Shown here: positions 1 to 9,739 of the stretch, piece by piece | Layout of the letters: each line of letters begins with the position of its first letter | How positions within the stretch are numbered: position 1 is the stretch's first letter | NCBI GenBank assembly: GCA_037127315.1 | Contig: JBBBDQ010001293.1 | Coordinates: 2,622,501 to 2,686,500, forward strand | From: Ascarosepion bandense | Lineage: Eukaryota > Mollusca > Cephalopoda > Sepiida > Sepiidae | DNA length: 64,000 nucleotides | Direction: 5' to 3' | Position numbers and translations under genes: made by a program | The notes under the pieces: generated by a model | What the model saw: the letters and a program-made list of their open reading frames with translations, nothing else | Databases searched by the model: none | Told to the model about the DNA's origin: nothing

Positions 1-266
1 TCTGAAAATCAAAACATACTACGAGATAAAGTGGTTACAACGGCCCAAAGTTGTACTTATAACGGCAAAACTATGTATGCCAGTCTAAATTACAAAGCAT
101 ATGATGAGATACATGGGTTACACCAGCCCAAAGTTGTAAATATAACGGCAAAGACATGTACGCCGGTCTGAAATGCAAAACATAAGATGAGATATACTGG
201 TTACAACGCCCCAAAACGTTGAGTATATCTACCAACATACATAATTGTGTCTGAATAGCAAAGAAT
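1..266. repeat. minisatellite, ~83-bp units
   Basis: Three successive units begin near 1, 85 and 167 and a fourth at 251. Each carries 'tggttacaac' followed by 'cccaaa' and 'aacggcaaa'. Units differ by about 15-25 percent, so the array is old. The fourth unit is cut at 266 by the Tc1-like element and resumes at 815. No function is visible. Confidence 0.8.
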
Positions 267-267
267 A

Positions 268-812
268 CATGCTTGTGAAAATTAATTGAAACAAAATGAA
301 CAATGTCTTCTTTGGATCTTTTACGCTTTCTCTGATCACGTATACGTCGTCTCTTGGTGTTGCTTTTCTTTTCCGACTGCAGTTTCTTTTAATTTTTGCA
401 TTGATGGATCCAGTTTGTTTCTTCGCCTTGATGACACGACTGACACCTACATTATCAGCGATATCTCTATAAGGCTTGCTAGTGTGTTCATGCAGCATTC
501 CAATTTTAGTACGCTTCTGTCCATTGCAGACAATGGTTGTAGGATAACTAATCGACAGTCCAGACAATAATGTCTGGGTGTGATAAAAAACTGATGCAAT
601 CACAGATGATCCAAATTTTTCAAGTTCAAGCTAATTTAATCATACACCCAGAAAATCGATTCATGTTACTACACACCATTTCAAATGGTGTGTAGTAACA
701 GTGATACAAATAGAAATCTATTTCATTCTACCTCTCCAGTAGGTCTAAAACCGATCGTATGTTAAAAGAAAGGAGACTAAAATGGTTGTTTCAATTAATT
801 TGCACAAGGGTG
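268..812 (-). mobile_element. Tc1-like element, internally deleted
   Basis: The two ends are inverted copies of one another: the left end reads 'cttgtgaaaattaattgaaa' and the right end reads 'tttcaattaatttgcacaag'. Both are flanked by TA (266-267 and 813-814), the normal Tc1/mariner target duplication. On the minus strand, 570-290 encodes the N-terminal helix-turn-helix part of a Tc1-type transposase (residues such as MLHEHTSKPYRDIADNVGVS, then a basic stretch). The DDE catalytic part is missing and the element is ~545 bp, against ~1.3-1.7 kb for autonomous relatives. It is therefore a non-autonomous derivative. A related copy lies at 11975-12468. Confidence 0.85.
664..700. other. perfect 18-bp hairpin
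   Basis: Arms 664-681 and 683-700 are exactly complementary around a single central base. It lies inside the Tc1-like element, between its helix-turn-helix remnant and right end, and is absent from the related copy at 12 kb. It may be a secondary insertion or an inverted duplication. Confidence 0.85.
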
Positions 813-814
813 TA

Positions 815-965
815 CAATAAAATAAAATGGTTACAACGGACAAAGTTTGTGAGCATAGCAAACAACATATATTCGCTGGTTTGAATAACAAAGGATATAA
901 TTAGTGAAACTGGTTACACCCCTCGAATCTTGAATAACAATCATGATGATCACGCTTGTCCGAAT
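815..965. repeat. minisatellite, continuation after the Tc1-like insertion
   Basis: The sequence resumes the ~83-bp unit in the phase in which it was left at 266: 'aatggttacaacgg' at 832 and 'ctggttacac' at 909. Removing 268-812 plus one TA restores an uninterrupted unit. Confidence 0.7.
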
Positions 966-1560
966 ACCACAGTGTACAATGAAATGCACTGATCTTTAAT
1001 GTTAATTAACTATCAGAAAGCTCGACTCAAATTTTCCTTTTCAAAGTCTTCTTTTCTAAAACTCAAGTAGTGGGAAATATAATATCCATGATATTCTGCT
1101 TCTTTTTTAAAAATCTAGGTGTGTTTAAGTCTGCCATATTAAAAATTACGATCTCAGTTTTGCAACCTGAGACTTCCGAGATAACATGCAAAATGAACAT
1201 TTTGGAAGTAGTAAACTTTGAAATCTCTGATAACGTTTCACCTGTGAAATGGTTTTCATGTGTAGAAAAGTAATTCAGTTAATACTTTGCGATAAATATA
1301 CGATATTTCTAGGAATTAAAAACCTAAGGTAGAACTTAAATAATCAATGGCAGGTGTCAAATTTATAATCCTGGAAAAAAAAAATATTCGGTCTAAACAT
1401 TTGAACACTTTAAGTTGAATTCTCCATATCCGTCGATTCGTTTAAGAGTTTTGCATTTTGCTTGTAAATTAGTATAGTAATAGAAAGTATTTGAAATCAT
1501 TGGAGATAAGATTTCAATCAATGTCTACGATTTTAATCAATGTTGAGAATTCGTGAAAGC
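966..1560. other. unassigned AT-rich sequence
   Basis: I recognise no gene or repeat here. The only ORF (1070-1273) has no recognisable motif and AT-rich codon use like its surroundings. Confidence 0.5.
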
Positions 1561-1566
1561 AAAATA

Positions 1567-1735
1567 CAGGGTGCGATGGATGAATTGTCGTCCAAATTAC
1601 GCAAAAATGAAAAGAACAAACACATCTGACTATAACAGATAAATTTACCAAACTTTCACAAAATATATTGAAATACTAAAGAGTAAATTTATTCAATAAA
1701 ATCTCCATTAGCTTTAACCACAGCCTAAAGAGAAG
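1567..1735 (-). mobile_element. mariner-like element, end fragment
   Basis: After a TA at 1565-1566 the sequence 'cagggtgcgatggatga' starts, the same terminal sequence as at 2110 and 5593. It runs through 'aaaatctccattagc', which on the minus strand encodes the last residues of a mariner-type transposase. It stops near 1735, so only one end is present. Confidence 0.7.
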
Positions 1736-1737
1736 TT

Positions 1738-2109
1738 TTGGTGGAAGGATAGACATTTTGTCACCTAACTGGTTGACAATATAAAACATTGAGCTACTTA
1801 TAAATGTGTCCTGTAGATGTCTTTATTCTGTCAGCTATTCTTTTTGCCAATATTCCACAAATCACCAAATTTAACCCATGGAAACGATAAGCAATTTAAA
1901 AAATTGATATCGTTATAAGTGAACAAAATCAGGCCGGTGTTGTCTACGTTCTTGTTGAGACAATGGGCTTTCCATGCGTTCTATTTACCGGCGCATGCAA
2001 TTATATCCGCCTCCTCGTGGCCTCCTTAGCAACTGCGATTCGTTGCATGATGAGCTGACGTCACTCACTGGCTGTCAAGTGATCCTTGAGAATTTATCCT
2101 GGCAAAATA
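1738..2109. repeat. duplicated block, copy 1
   Basis: Nearly identical to 5219-5592, by eye about 97 percent, including 'cggcgcatgcaattatatcc' and 'gatgagctgacgtcactcac'. The similarity continues without a break into the adjacent mariner-like copies at 2110 and 5593, so block and mariner were copied together. Sequence left of 1738 is not shared with the left flank of the second copy. No protein is recognised. Confidence 0.85.
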
Positions 2110-2664
2110 CAAGGTGCGATGGATCAAATGTCGTCTAAATTACGCAAAAATGAAAATAACACTCACATCTGACTGTAACAAATATATTTGCGAAAATTAT
2201 ACAAAAATATCTTGAAATACTAAAGAGTAAATTTGTTCAATAAAATCTCCATTAGCTTTAACCACGGTTTAACCCTCTAGGGCCATTCGTATCATATTTG
2301 ATACAGTATGAAAACAAGCCTTGAAAGAAATATTTTCCTGAAAAATTTTTTAAGAGAAATATTTTATAAATTTCAAATGAAAGCAGTACTGACTGCTCAG
2401 TCAATGAATACCAAATGTTTCCTTATAGGGAAATACCAAATGTTTCCTTATAGGGAAATACTGTATCAAATATGATACGAATGGCCCTAGAGGGTTAAAG
2501 ACAATTTCAGAATTTTCTGCAGCTCTTCTAGATGGTTTCTTTGTTTGAGTTGTTGAATGCATCTGTAAATTTTGCCTTCAATTAATCTTTGGTGTTAAAA
2601 TCCCCACACCATAATCATCAAGGAGGTTGAAATGTAGGGTTTTACGTAGCCATGGTAATGCATG
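2110..2664 (-). mobile_element. mariner-like element, truncated, split by a MITE
   Basis: Starts at a TA (2108-2109) with the terminal sequence 'caaggtgcgatggatcaa'. The minus strand of 2499-2660 with 2180-2270 encodes the C-terminal end of a mariner-type transposase, with frames broken. A 222-bp MITE sits inside at 2273-2494. The copy fades near 2664, where a LINE fragment begins. Confidence 0.75.
2273..2494. mobile_element. piggyBac-type MITE, copy 1
   Basis: Terminal inverted repeats of 36 bp (2273-2308 and 2459-2494) are perfect and begin with 'ccctctagggccattcgt'. TTAA flanks both sides (2269-2272, 2495-2498). Both are hallmarks of piggyBac-superfamily elements. It has no coding capacity. 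The interior holds two tandem copies of 'aaatgtttccttataggg'. It differs from the copy at 47391-47612 by one base by eye. The related block at 5750-5762 shows the unoccupied site. Confidence 0.92.
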
Positions 2665-3295
2665 CCTAATAATACAAAACAATCGCATAACCAACCAAGG
2701 AAGTTGAGTAATTAACATGAATCAGAGTTTTAGGAGAGATAACAAACATTGATTTTTTTCATTTTTTTCTACGCCGATATTATGATTCTCTTACCTGGGA
2801 AGCGTACAGATAGAAGATGGAAAATGCGATGTCGACACCCAAAGAAGCACTGGCATGGCCAAGGACGCATTTCCAGATCTAACCAGAGTACTGAAAGAGA
2901 GGAAAATCTCATTGGAAACTAAGAAGAGAATGCTGGATTGCTATTTGATGTCTGTCCTTATATATGATAGTGAATATTGGACGATTTCCTCAAGGATGGA
3001 GGAGAGGCTTGAGCCATCAGAAATGTAGTTTTACCGAAGGATGCTGAGAATACCATGGACTGAGAACGTGACTAACGACGAGGTGTTGAAGAGGATGAAA
3101 GCGAGGAGAAACAGGAAGAGACAGATGAGGCTTCTGGGATATGTCGTGAGGAAGGCCTGGTGAATTGAATACTCACAGGACGGTAGAGGGAGAGAGAGAC
3201 AGAGGAAAGCAGCGCGATACCTACTTGACAGGCATAAGAAAATGGATCGCAGAGCGGGGTTTGGGAGAGATACTAAGAAGAAAAATTGTGCATAA
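2665..3295 (+). pseudogene. LINE family A reverse transcriptase fragment
   Basis: From about 2785 the plus strand reads, across in-frame stops and frame changes, the connection/C-terminal part of an APE-type LINE polymerase: 'MAKDAF', 'ISLETKKRMLDCY', 'YRRMLRIPWTENVTNDEVL', then a basic 'RKRQMRLLGYVVRK' stretch. The same order occurs in the better copy at 28430-29065. A short separate piece of this LINE's 3' region lies at 2670-2760. The 3' side passes into element X at about 3285. Confidence 0.8.
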
Positions 3296-3484
3296 CGATA
3301 AACTGCATCCGGCAGCAAGGCCTCCGATTGGGAGGTTGTGAGGAACCATCTCTTAATTGCTGTTGTTCCGATGTCCACCCTGATCTAGAATGTTAGCACC
3401 TGTTAGGGTCCCAGCTAATGGCAAATAGTTAACCCCCAAACTGTGGTCAAAACACTATGAAAGTGTAAAAATACACTTTTATAG

Positions 3485-3523
<39 letters not shown>

Positions 3524-3835
3524 AAGATAAACTTTTATAGAAAAATATACATTTTCAAAGGAAAAATATTACCAACAATACATTTTTCAAGAAAAAAATT
3601 ATTGCCATAACACATTTTTAAAGGAAAAAAATATTCTCAACAAAACATTTTGGAATACAAAACTAGAAAACATTTTCAGTTTTCTAAAACAAAAAAGAAT
3701 AAAAACAAAAATTTTCTTTAAAATCTGACTAAATCAACTGTCTCACCATAACCGAACATTAAAAAAAATACCTTAACACCTCACCTTTTTGACATTAAAT
3801 AATTCATAAAGGCTGATATGCCGTTAGACAAAACT
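3285..3835 (+). repeat. element X, copy 1
   Basis: A repeat not assigned to a named family. It has, in order, 'gcatccggcagcaaggcctc', 'cctgttagggtc', 'caaatagttaaccc', 'actatgaaagtgtaaaaa', a (TA)n run at 3487-3520, then imperfect ~30-bp repeats of 'aaaaatattaccaacaatac' type, and 'ggctgatatgccgtt' at the end. The same order appears at 8590-9005 (minus), 56225-56960 (plus, interrupted) and 57180-57625 (minus). It has no coding potential. Its left edge abuts a family A LINE 3' region, so it may be a variant LINE 3' UTR. Confidence 0.75.
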
Positions 3836-3837
3836 CA

Positions 3838-3910
3838 AAGTCAAAGAGAGCCAAGTGGCCCGTGATCGCTTACCTCTTCAAGGGATATGGCACATGAAGA
3901 AGAACTAACA
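3838..3910 (+). mobile_element. LINE family A 3' end
   Basis: Contains 'gtgatcgcttacctcttcaa' and 'ggcacatgaagaagaac', the conserved 3' terminal sequence of family A. Confidence 0.6.
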
Positions 3911-4685
3911 CAAGACCCATCATTCTCTCTTCACTCAAGGTAGAGAATTATTTAATGTGATTATTCAAGGGCGTAAAAGGAGAAAGAAGAGATTTATATT
4001 ATAAGGATATACAGTGTATAAAGGTTAGATATTGATTTACCAAAGATTGAGGGGGTTATGATTGCAGGGGTCGGAGAAACATCCTCTCAAGAGTCGAACT
4101 TTCTCCACACCAAAGAAATACAAAGTAACATATGTCAACGTGTACACGCCACGGTGTAACCGAGCTTTGAAAGTTCTTACACTTATTACCTCAGCTATAA
4201 ATTAAATAACAAGATGAAATGGGCTTTGGATAGCAATCAGTCTAAGAGAAGAAAACTTTGAATTCAAAACTGTGCAGAATCCAAAGGGTAAACATTCGAT
4301 TAACCTCTACCTATAATTCATGGTAGTACATGCACAATAACGAAAAATACATCTGTGATGAGATATGATCACCTACGCTCTGAAGAGACAGAGCAATTTA
4401 TGATGAATTCATTGATTCATTGATTTATTCATCTCGAGTTTTATTCAACTGATTTCCTCTTCGGCCTTTATCAGTTGAAGATAGTCAGCAACCTTCCCAA
4501 ACTATGTAAAAAACACACACACACACAAAGAACCCCAAAACAACCGGGCAATTATATTTTCCTACCACGGTATTTTTGACACCGAGTAAATCTCACTGTG
4601 TCTTAAAAGAGTCGGAAAGGTGTGACTCTGAGATCCGAAAACCCTTCAGGCAAAGTTAAATACCAAAAGCTAAACACTTTATTAA
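3911..4685. other. unassigned sequence
   Basis: No gene or clear repeat is seen. A short (AC)n run lies near 4514-4526. Confidence 0.4.
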
Positions 4686-5065
4686 GAAACAGAAAATGCT
4701 TCAGTAAATGCTGGGCAATATCTTTACAGATGAAGAAGAGACATGAAGTAACATAAATTTGGTTCTACAGAAGGATGCTGAGAATACCATGGGTCGAATA
4801 TGGGACGAAAGAGTTGAGATTTCTAGAGCGCATGAGGGAAGGGACTAAGAAAATTTGATACTCCTAAGATAGATTAAAATCAAGACGGACAATCAAAGAC
4901 ATCACATAACCAACCAAAGGAGTTGAGAAAATGAAAGGCGGACCAGGGTTTAGGAGAGATAAGAAAAAAGCAAACATTATAAGGAGCTACAAAAGACAGG
5001 AAGATGTAGAGAATCATGATCACCTACGTCCTGAAAGGACAGGAAACATAGAAGAATAATATTCA
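4686..5065 (+). pseudogene. LINE family A, C-terminal RT and 3' end
   Basis: Reads 'WFYRRMLRIPWVE' near 4760-4800, then the degenerate basic domain, and ends at 5007-5060 with 'gatcacctacgtcctgaaag', the family A 3' terminus. Frames are broken throughout. It is truncated at the 5' side, as is usual for LINE copies. Confidence 0.75.
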
Positions 5066-5218
5066 ATATATTATGTTATTGTATACAGTGTTTACAGAGG
5101 GGCAAATAAATATTTGGAGTATTCTGGTTCTTGAAATTTTTCGATCTTGGAAAACTGGCGTATCCCCATGGCCATGACTGTTTTAACCTTCGGTTAATAG
5201 TGGTGAATTCAGGCATTT

Positions 5219-5592
5219 TGGTGGAAGAACAAACATTTTGTCACCTAACTGGTTGTCAATATAAACACATTGAGCTACTTATAAATGTGTCCTGTAGATG
5301 TCTTTATTCTGTCAGCTATTATTTTTGCCAATATTCCACAAATCACCAAATTTAACACATGAAAAGGATAAGCAATTTTAAAGAATTGATATCGTTATAA
5401 GTGAACAAAATCAGGCCGGTGTTGTCTACGTTCTTGTTGAGACAATGGGGTTTCCATGCGTTCTATTTACCGGCGCATGCAATTATATCCGGCCTCCTCG
5501 TGGCCTCCTTAGCAACTGCGATTCATTGCATGATGAGCTGACGTCACTCACTGGCCGTCAAGTGATCCTTGAGAATTTATCCTGGCAAAATA
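5219..5592. repeat. duplicated block, copy 2
   Basis: Second copy of the 1738-2109 block in the same orientation, followed directly by the mariner-like element at 5593. It contains 'caggccggtgttgtctacgt' and the palindromic 'ggcgcatgc'. The ORF at 5131-5355 overlaps it and shows no recognisable protein. Confidence 0.85.
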
Positions 5593-6307
5593 CAAGGTGC
5601 GATGGATCAAATGTCGTCTAAATTACGCAAAAATGAAAATAACACTCACATCTGACTGTAACAAATATATTTACGAAGATTATACAAAAATATCTTGAAA
5701 TACTAAAGAGTAAATTTGTTCAATAAAATCTCCATTAGCTTTAACCACGGTTTAAAGATAATTTCAGAATTATCTGCAGCTCTTCTAGATGGTTGCTTTG
5801 TTTAAGTTACTGAATGCAGCTGTAAATTTTTCCTTCAATTAATCTTTGGATTTAGAAGCCCTAATCATCAAGAGAGTTGAAATGTAGGGAGTTACGTGGC
5901 CAAATTAGTCTTCCAGCACCACCTTCTTCACACAATACAGCACTACCTTCTCAAGGCACATGATGTAGGCCTCCGTGTTGAATTTGAGGTCCTTACCAAC
6001 AAATGCAGAAATTCTATTCTTATCAGAATTATCAGAGAGAGTTTTTCGAGTGGTCGTACTATTTTGATCACCGTAAGCCTCATTCAACTCTTCCCGAAAC
6101 CTTTGCACTTTCCTCAGATGGAAATGTTCGCATTGGAGCATCTAGTGTGAATTCCAATCAGTAAAGAACGCGTTTCTAAATTTCTAGTGGAGTGAACTGA
6201 ATCATGGTGCTTCTTTTATCACATACAATGCCCAACTGTATAAAAAAACGCGCATGCGCGGAATTAGAAAAAATAATATGCTGACAGTTTACCCTTCGTA
6301 CCCTGCA
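5593..6307 (-). mobile_element. mariner-like element, internally deleted
   Basis: Ends 'caaggtgcgatggatcaa' (left) and 'cccttcgtaccctgca' (right) are imperfect inverted repeats, flanked by TA at 5591-5592 and 6308-6309. The minus strand carries remnants of the transposase: a C-terminal region at 5700-5900 and an N-terminal helix-turn-helix-like piece at 5905-6141. At 715 bp it is about half the size of an autonomous mariner. The site matching 2269-2498 is unoccupied here ('cggtttaaagat' at 5754-5765). Confidence 0.8.
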
Positions 6308-6519
6308 TATCATGGATCTCAAACATTAGAGTTATCTTCTTCAGAAACATTGAGTAATTGATTTGATTTTACGGCTTACCAACCCTTTGCGAAATTGTAA
6401 AAAATTTCTTTTTGATTGATTGATGCATTCGTTTTCTAATGTTTATCAAACCTTTGCAAGCCAGAATATGTTTTTTAGAATGTAAAAAATAATGGTTTAG
6501 TGATACAAGTCTTACTAAT

Positions 6520-6763
6520 TAACCCATAAGTGGAGGAGAAGATTTATAACTTTCCCAACGATATTTCCTCGTCACGATCCCAATGGGAATTGGATGTCAG
6601 CTCTTCTATTAAAAACTCCGAGCTAAAATCCCTTACACCATCCTGACATCTACAGCACCTGGTATTCCGAAACGGTCACCAAACTAGATACTGACCAGGC
6701 TCGATGATGCTTAACTTCGGTGATCGTACGAGTACCTGAGTTTCAACGTGATGTGGACATAGG
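6520..6763 (-). mobile_element. 5S rRNA-derived SINE, copy 1
   Basis: The minus strand of 6650-6763 matches animal 5S rRNA over most of its length: 'acatcacgttgaaac', 'cgatcaccgaagttaagca', 'gtttggtgaccg' and 'gaataccaggtgctgtag'. These include the A box, intermediate element and C box of the type 1 RNA polymerase III promoter. Downstream (6650 to 6520) follows a non-5S body with 'cccattgggatcg' and 'cacttatgggttaatta', shared with other copies. It is a retroposed 5S-headed element, not a functional 5S gene. Confidence 0.8.
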
Positions 6764-6783
6764 TCTTCTTCAGTAACAGAACC

Positions 6784-7100
6784 ACTTTGATATACTGAGC
6801 GACAAATATACTGAGCGACAAATCGGGGAGCCGAGTTCGAATTCCAGTTGAATTCTTTGCATTCACTTACGCAAAAATACCCTTGGGAAAGGTATTAATC
6901 CGTTTCTTTCCTCCAGTTACTGGTTAATAATAGGACAGATTGGGTTCTATAGCCTTGGTTGGCAACCAATCTACCGCAGAAAGCAATGGCAACCTACCGT
7001 GGGATAATCTTCTGCCCAGTCAGTCATGTCTCTTTCAAGACATGGTCGCTCAAAGCATGTATCACATATGGCACTTAACTGATACTGAGCGAAACTTAGT
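6784..7100 (+). mobile_element. tRNA-derived SINE (family S1)
   Basis: Contains the B-box-like 'ccgagttcgaattccag' and the S1 body: 'acccttgggaaaggtatta', 'gacagattgggttctatagc', 'taccgcagaaagcaatggc' and 'cagtcatgtctctttc', ending 'tggcacttaactga'. The usual A-box half of the head is replaced by a repeat of 'atactgagcgacaaat'. ORF 6940-7131 lies entirely within it and is not a gene. Confidence 0.9.
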
Positions 7101-7369
7101 TATAGATTCTGAGACAGAGTGCATGATCTGATGTAATAAATGTTTAAACAAAGCCACTACACTCAAAATCTCGGCCACGATGACTTTACTTATTGTTGGC
7201 CTATCTACAGACAGTTTCATTTACCCTTTTTTACTCACCTGTTTCAATTGATGCTATGTTTTCAAGTAATTCCTAACGGTGCTGTGCCTTGGAAATATCT
7301 TCCTAGACTGGTATTACCAAGAAGTCTCATTTATAATAGTATTTGTCTATACTTCTGAGGTTATGTAAT

Positions 7370-7510
7370 ATTTATATTATTTACATTGTTCGGATTGTTT
7401 TCTTCATCTTCATTTCCATGTTTACAACCTTTCGGTTGTTGTACGATCCGGCTTTCTTCAGGTGCTAGGAATTTCAACCAAGCGCTTTATTTTGATCACT
7501 GGGATATATA
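7370..7510 (-). repeat. small dispersed repeat (CCTGAAGAA motif), copy 1
   Basis: On the minus strand it reads 'cctagcacctgaagaaagcc', then 'aacaaccgaaaggttgta', then 'aaacaatccgaacaatgtaa'. It shares this order with 7650-7775 and 48505-48660. Such a block recurs near ends of some retroelements, possibly Penelope-like, but the family is not proven here. Confidence 0.5.
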
Positions 7511-7649
7511 ATTGTGCTTTCAATACCTGGTAACAGAAATGGTGAACCAATAAATTAGGGATCTGAGTTAAAGAGAGATAATTATATAACATTCACACAT
7601 GAAATGAATATGATATACCCTAGTGATTAGAATAACGAGTTATGTTAGG

Positions 7650-7775
7650 AATTCCTTGCACTTGCAGAGGGCCGGCGCGTACAACGGCCGAAATATCGTA
7701 AAAATGGCAGTAAAAATGAGGACAACAGTTCAAATAATGTAAATAATTTAAGAAGTATACTTCTTAAAAATGTCT
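7650..7775 (+). repeat. small dispersed repeat (CCTGAAGAA motif), copy 2
   Basis: Carries 'ggaattccttgcacttgcag', 'aacggccgaaatatcgta', 'aatgaggacaacag' and 'aataatgtaaataa', aligned with the other two copies. It faces copy 1 across about 140 bp, so the pair forms a loose inverted arrangement. Confidence 0.5.
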
Positions 7776-7848
7776 CTGATCACGTTCTAACCCTGTAAGC
7801 TTAATCAATAGGCCACCCACAACAGTATTTAATTAAATTATTTATTTA

Positions 7849-7884
7849 TCTCTGTCTCTCTCTCTCTGTCTGTCTGTCTCTCTG

Positions 7885-7915
<31 letters not shown>
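7849..7915. repeat. (TC)n/(TA)n microsatellite
   Basis: Interrupted CT/GT-CT run that passes into 'tatatatatatata'. Confidence 0.9.
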
Positions 7916-8320
7916 CAGAATTTAATAAATGTTTATATATACATCTAGATGCTATCGTATATTATGTAAGGAATCTGGTGGTAATATTTTAAGTTTCTTG
8001 AGTTTCAATGAAGCATTTATGAAATACTTTTGTCTTTATTTTTGAAATTTTTTTTTAAAAGATTTATAGACTCAGAGCCGCAGTAGCGTTGTACGACTCT
8101 TATGCATAAAATGCGTCTTTTGCCTTTTTTTTATGATTGATTAGAAAATAACTATTGACATATGAATAGCTCAATGAAATATCATATTCCTCCCAAGCCT
8201 GTAATCTATTTATTTGCTACATTTTAAGCTAAGCCTTTTGCCTGTAATCTATTTATTTGTAACGTTTTTATGCTAAGCCTTTTATTTCTGTAGTGTTTTT
8301 TATTAAAATGACTTTTCAAA

Positions 8321-8322
<2 letters not shown>

Positions 8323-8363
<41 letters not shown>
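8323..8363. repeat. (AG)n microsatellite
   Basis: An uninterrupted AG run of about 20 units, followed by a G-rich purine stretch to 8396. Confidence 0.95.
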
Positions 8364-8365
<2 letters not shown>

Positions 8366-8589
8366 ATGGAGGAGGGAGGGAGGGGAAGTGGGGGGAGATT
8401 ACTGTCTAACCCAAATAAAAAAAATAGTACAAAATAGAATGAATTGATTGCCCTTGCATTTTAGAATGTCGTATGCATGACTTTTTGTCTAAATATATTC
8501 GACTATTTTGTTACTATTTTCCGCCATTCCTTCTAGTGAATTTCTTTGTCGTCTTTGCTTCCATCAAAACGTTTTGGTTTGGTTTAGGT

Positions 8590-9005
8590 TGATTTATTTT
8601 ACGGCATATCAACCCCTTGGGGTCATTTAATGCCAAAGCATAAGTTCCTTCAAAAACGTGTTTTTGTTGATAACATTTTTCCTTCAAAAACGTTTGTTGG
8701 TAATATTTTTCCTTAAAAAATGTTTTCTCGGTAATATTTTTCACTCAAAAAAGTTTTGTTAGTAATATTTTTCCTTCAACAATTTTTATGTATATATTTC
8801 ATAAAAGTCTGTTTTTATACTTTCATAGTATTTTGACCCCTGTTTGGAGGGTTAACTATTTGCCCATATCTGAGACCCTAACAGGTACTACCACTCCGGG
8901 TCAAGGTGGGTTTGGAAACAACAGCAATTAAGAAGTTGTTCCAGACTCCTCGCAACCTCGAAATCAGAAGCCTTACTGCCAGTTGCAGTTTACCGTTATA
9001 CCCAT
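8590..9005 (-). repeat. element X, copy 2
   Basis: Reverse-oriented relative of 3285-3835. On the minus strand: 'tgcaactggcagtaaggc', 'cctgttagggtc', 'caaatagttaaccctcc', 'actatgaaagtataaaaa', four or five ~31-bp repeats built on 'ggaaaaatattac' plus 'caaaaacgttttt', and 'ccccaaggggttgatatgcc'. The ORF 8514-8744 is an artefact of these repeats. Confidence 0.75.
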
Positions 9006-9330
9006 GACCAAAATGTTTTGGCTTTTATTAAATTGGTATGAAGATGACGTGATCCATTAATGAAGACTTTAAAACTTGAAAACAACTAAAACGGTAAATG
9101 AATGTTCCTTGCACCTAACATTCTTCAAACGTATAGATGTGAAGCTGAAGTTTTAAATTGGCGGTAAACACTAAAAAGCTAAAAATAATGACAGAAAAAA
9201 AAACAAATGAAAGGAGAAGGAATAACTGTTTATCATAATCGATTTATGAAACAACAAGTAACACGTACAACGTCGAACCGTTAAATAAGGTTAATTTCTA
9301 GCAAGAATAACGTTGAATAAGTACAAATTA

Positions 9331-9645
9331 TTATTATTATTATGTCATTTTTTATCATATTTCGATTTCTGCTTTGGTCTCACTACCAACCAAGTCTGCG
9401 AGGAGACCTAAGGCAGGTAGTGGCGTGTTGTTATGGCTCCATTTCATGTTTTTCTATCTTCCCTATCATCCCTAGCATTACATAGATATTATTATTATTA
9501 TGTCATTTTTCATCATATTTCGATTTCTGCTTTGGTCTCACTAACAACCAAGTCTGCGGGGAGACCTAAGGCAGGTAGTGGCGTGTTGTTATGGCTCCAT
9601 TTCATGTTTTTCTATCTTCCCTATCATCTCCAGCATTACATAGAT
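9331..9645. repeat. tandem duplication, ~158-bp unit
   Basis: Two head-to-tail copies (about 9331-9488 and 9489-9645) starting in an ATT run and including 'tctgctttggtctcacta' and 'ggcaggtagtggcgtgttg'. They differ at only a few positions. The ATT run at each junction suggests misaligned replication or recombination between microsatellite tails of a retroelement. Confidence 0.9.
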
Positions 9646-9688
9646 AAAGTTTTCCTTAGTGTGTGGGCTGTACTTAATAAGACAATTC

Positions 9689-9689
9689 A

Positions 9690-9720
<31 letters not shown>

Positions 9721-9736
9721 TATTATTATTATTATT
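9689..9736. repeat. (TTA)n microsatellite
   Basis: About 15 ATT units with one interruption. ORF 9433-9798 reads through it (a run of Tyr) and is spurious. Confidence 0.95.
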
Positions 9737-9739
9737 CGT

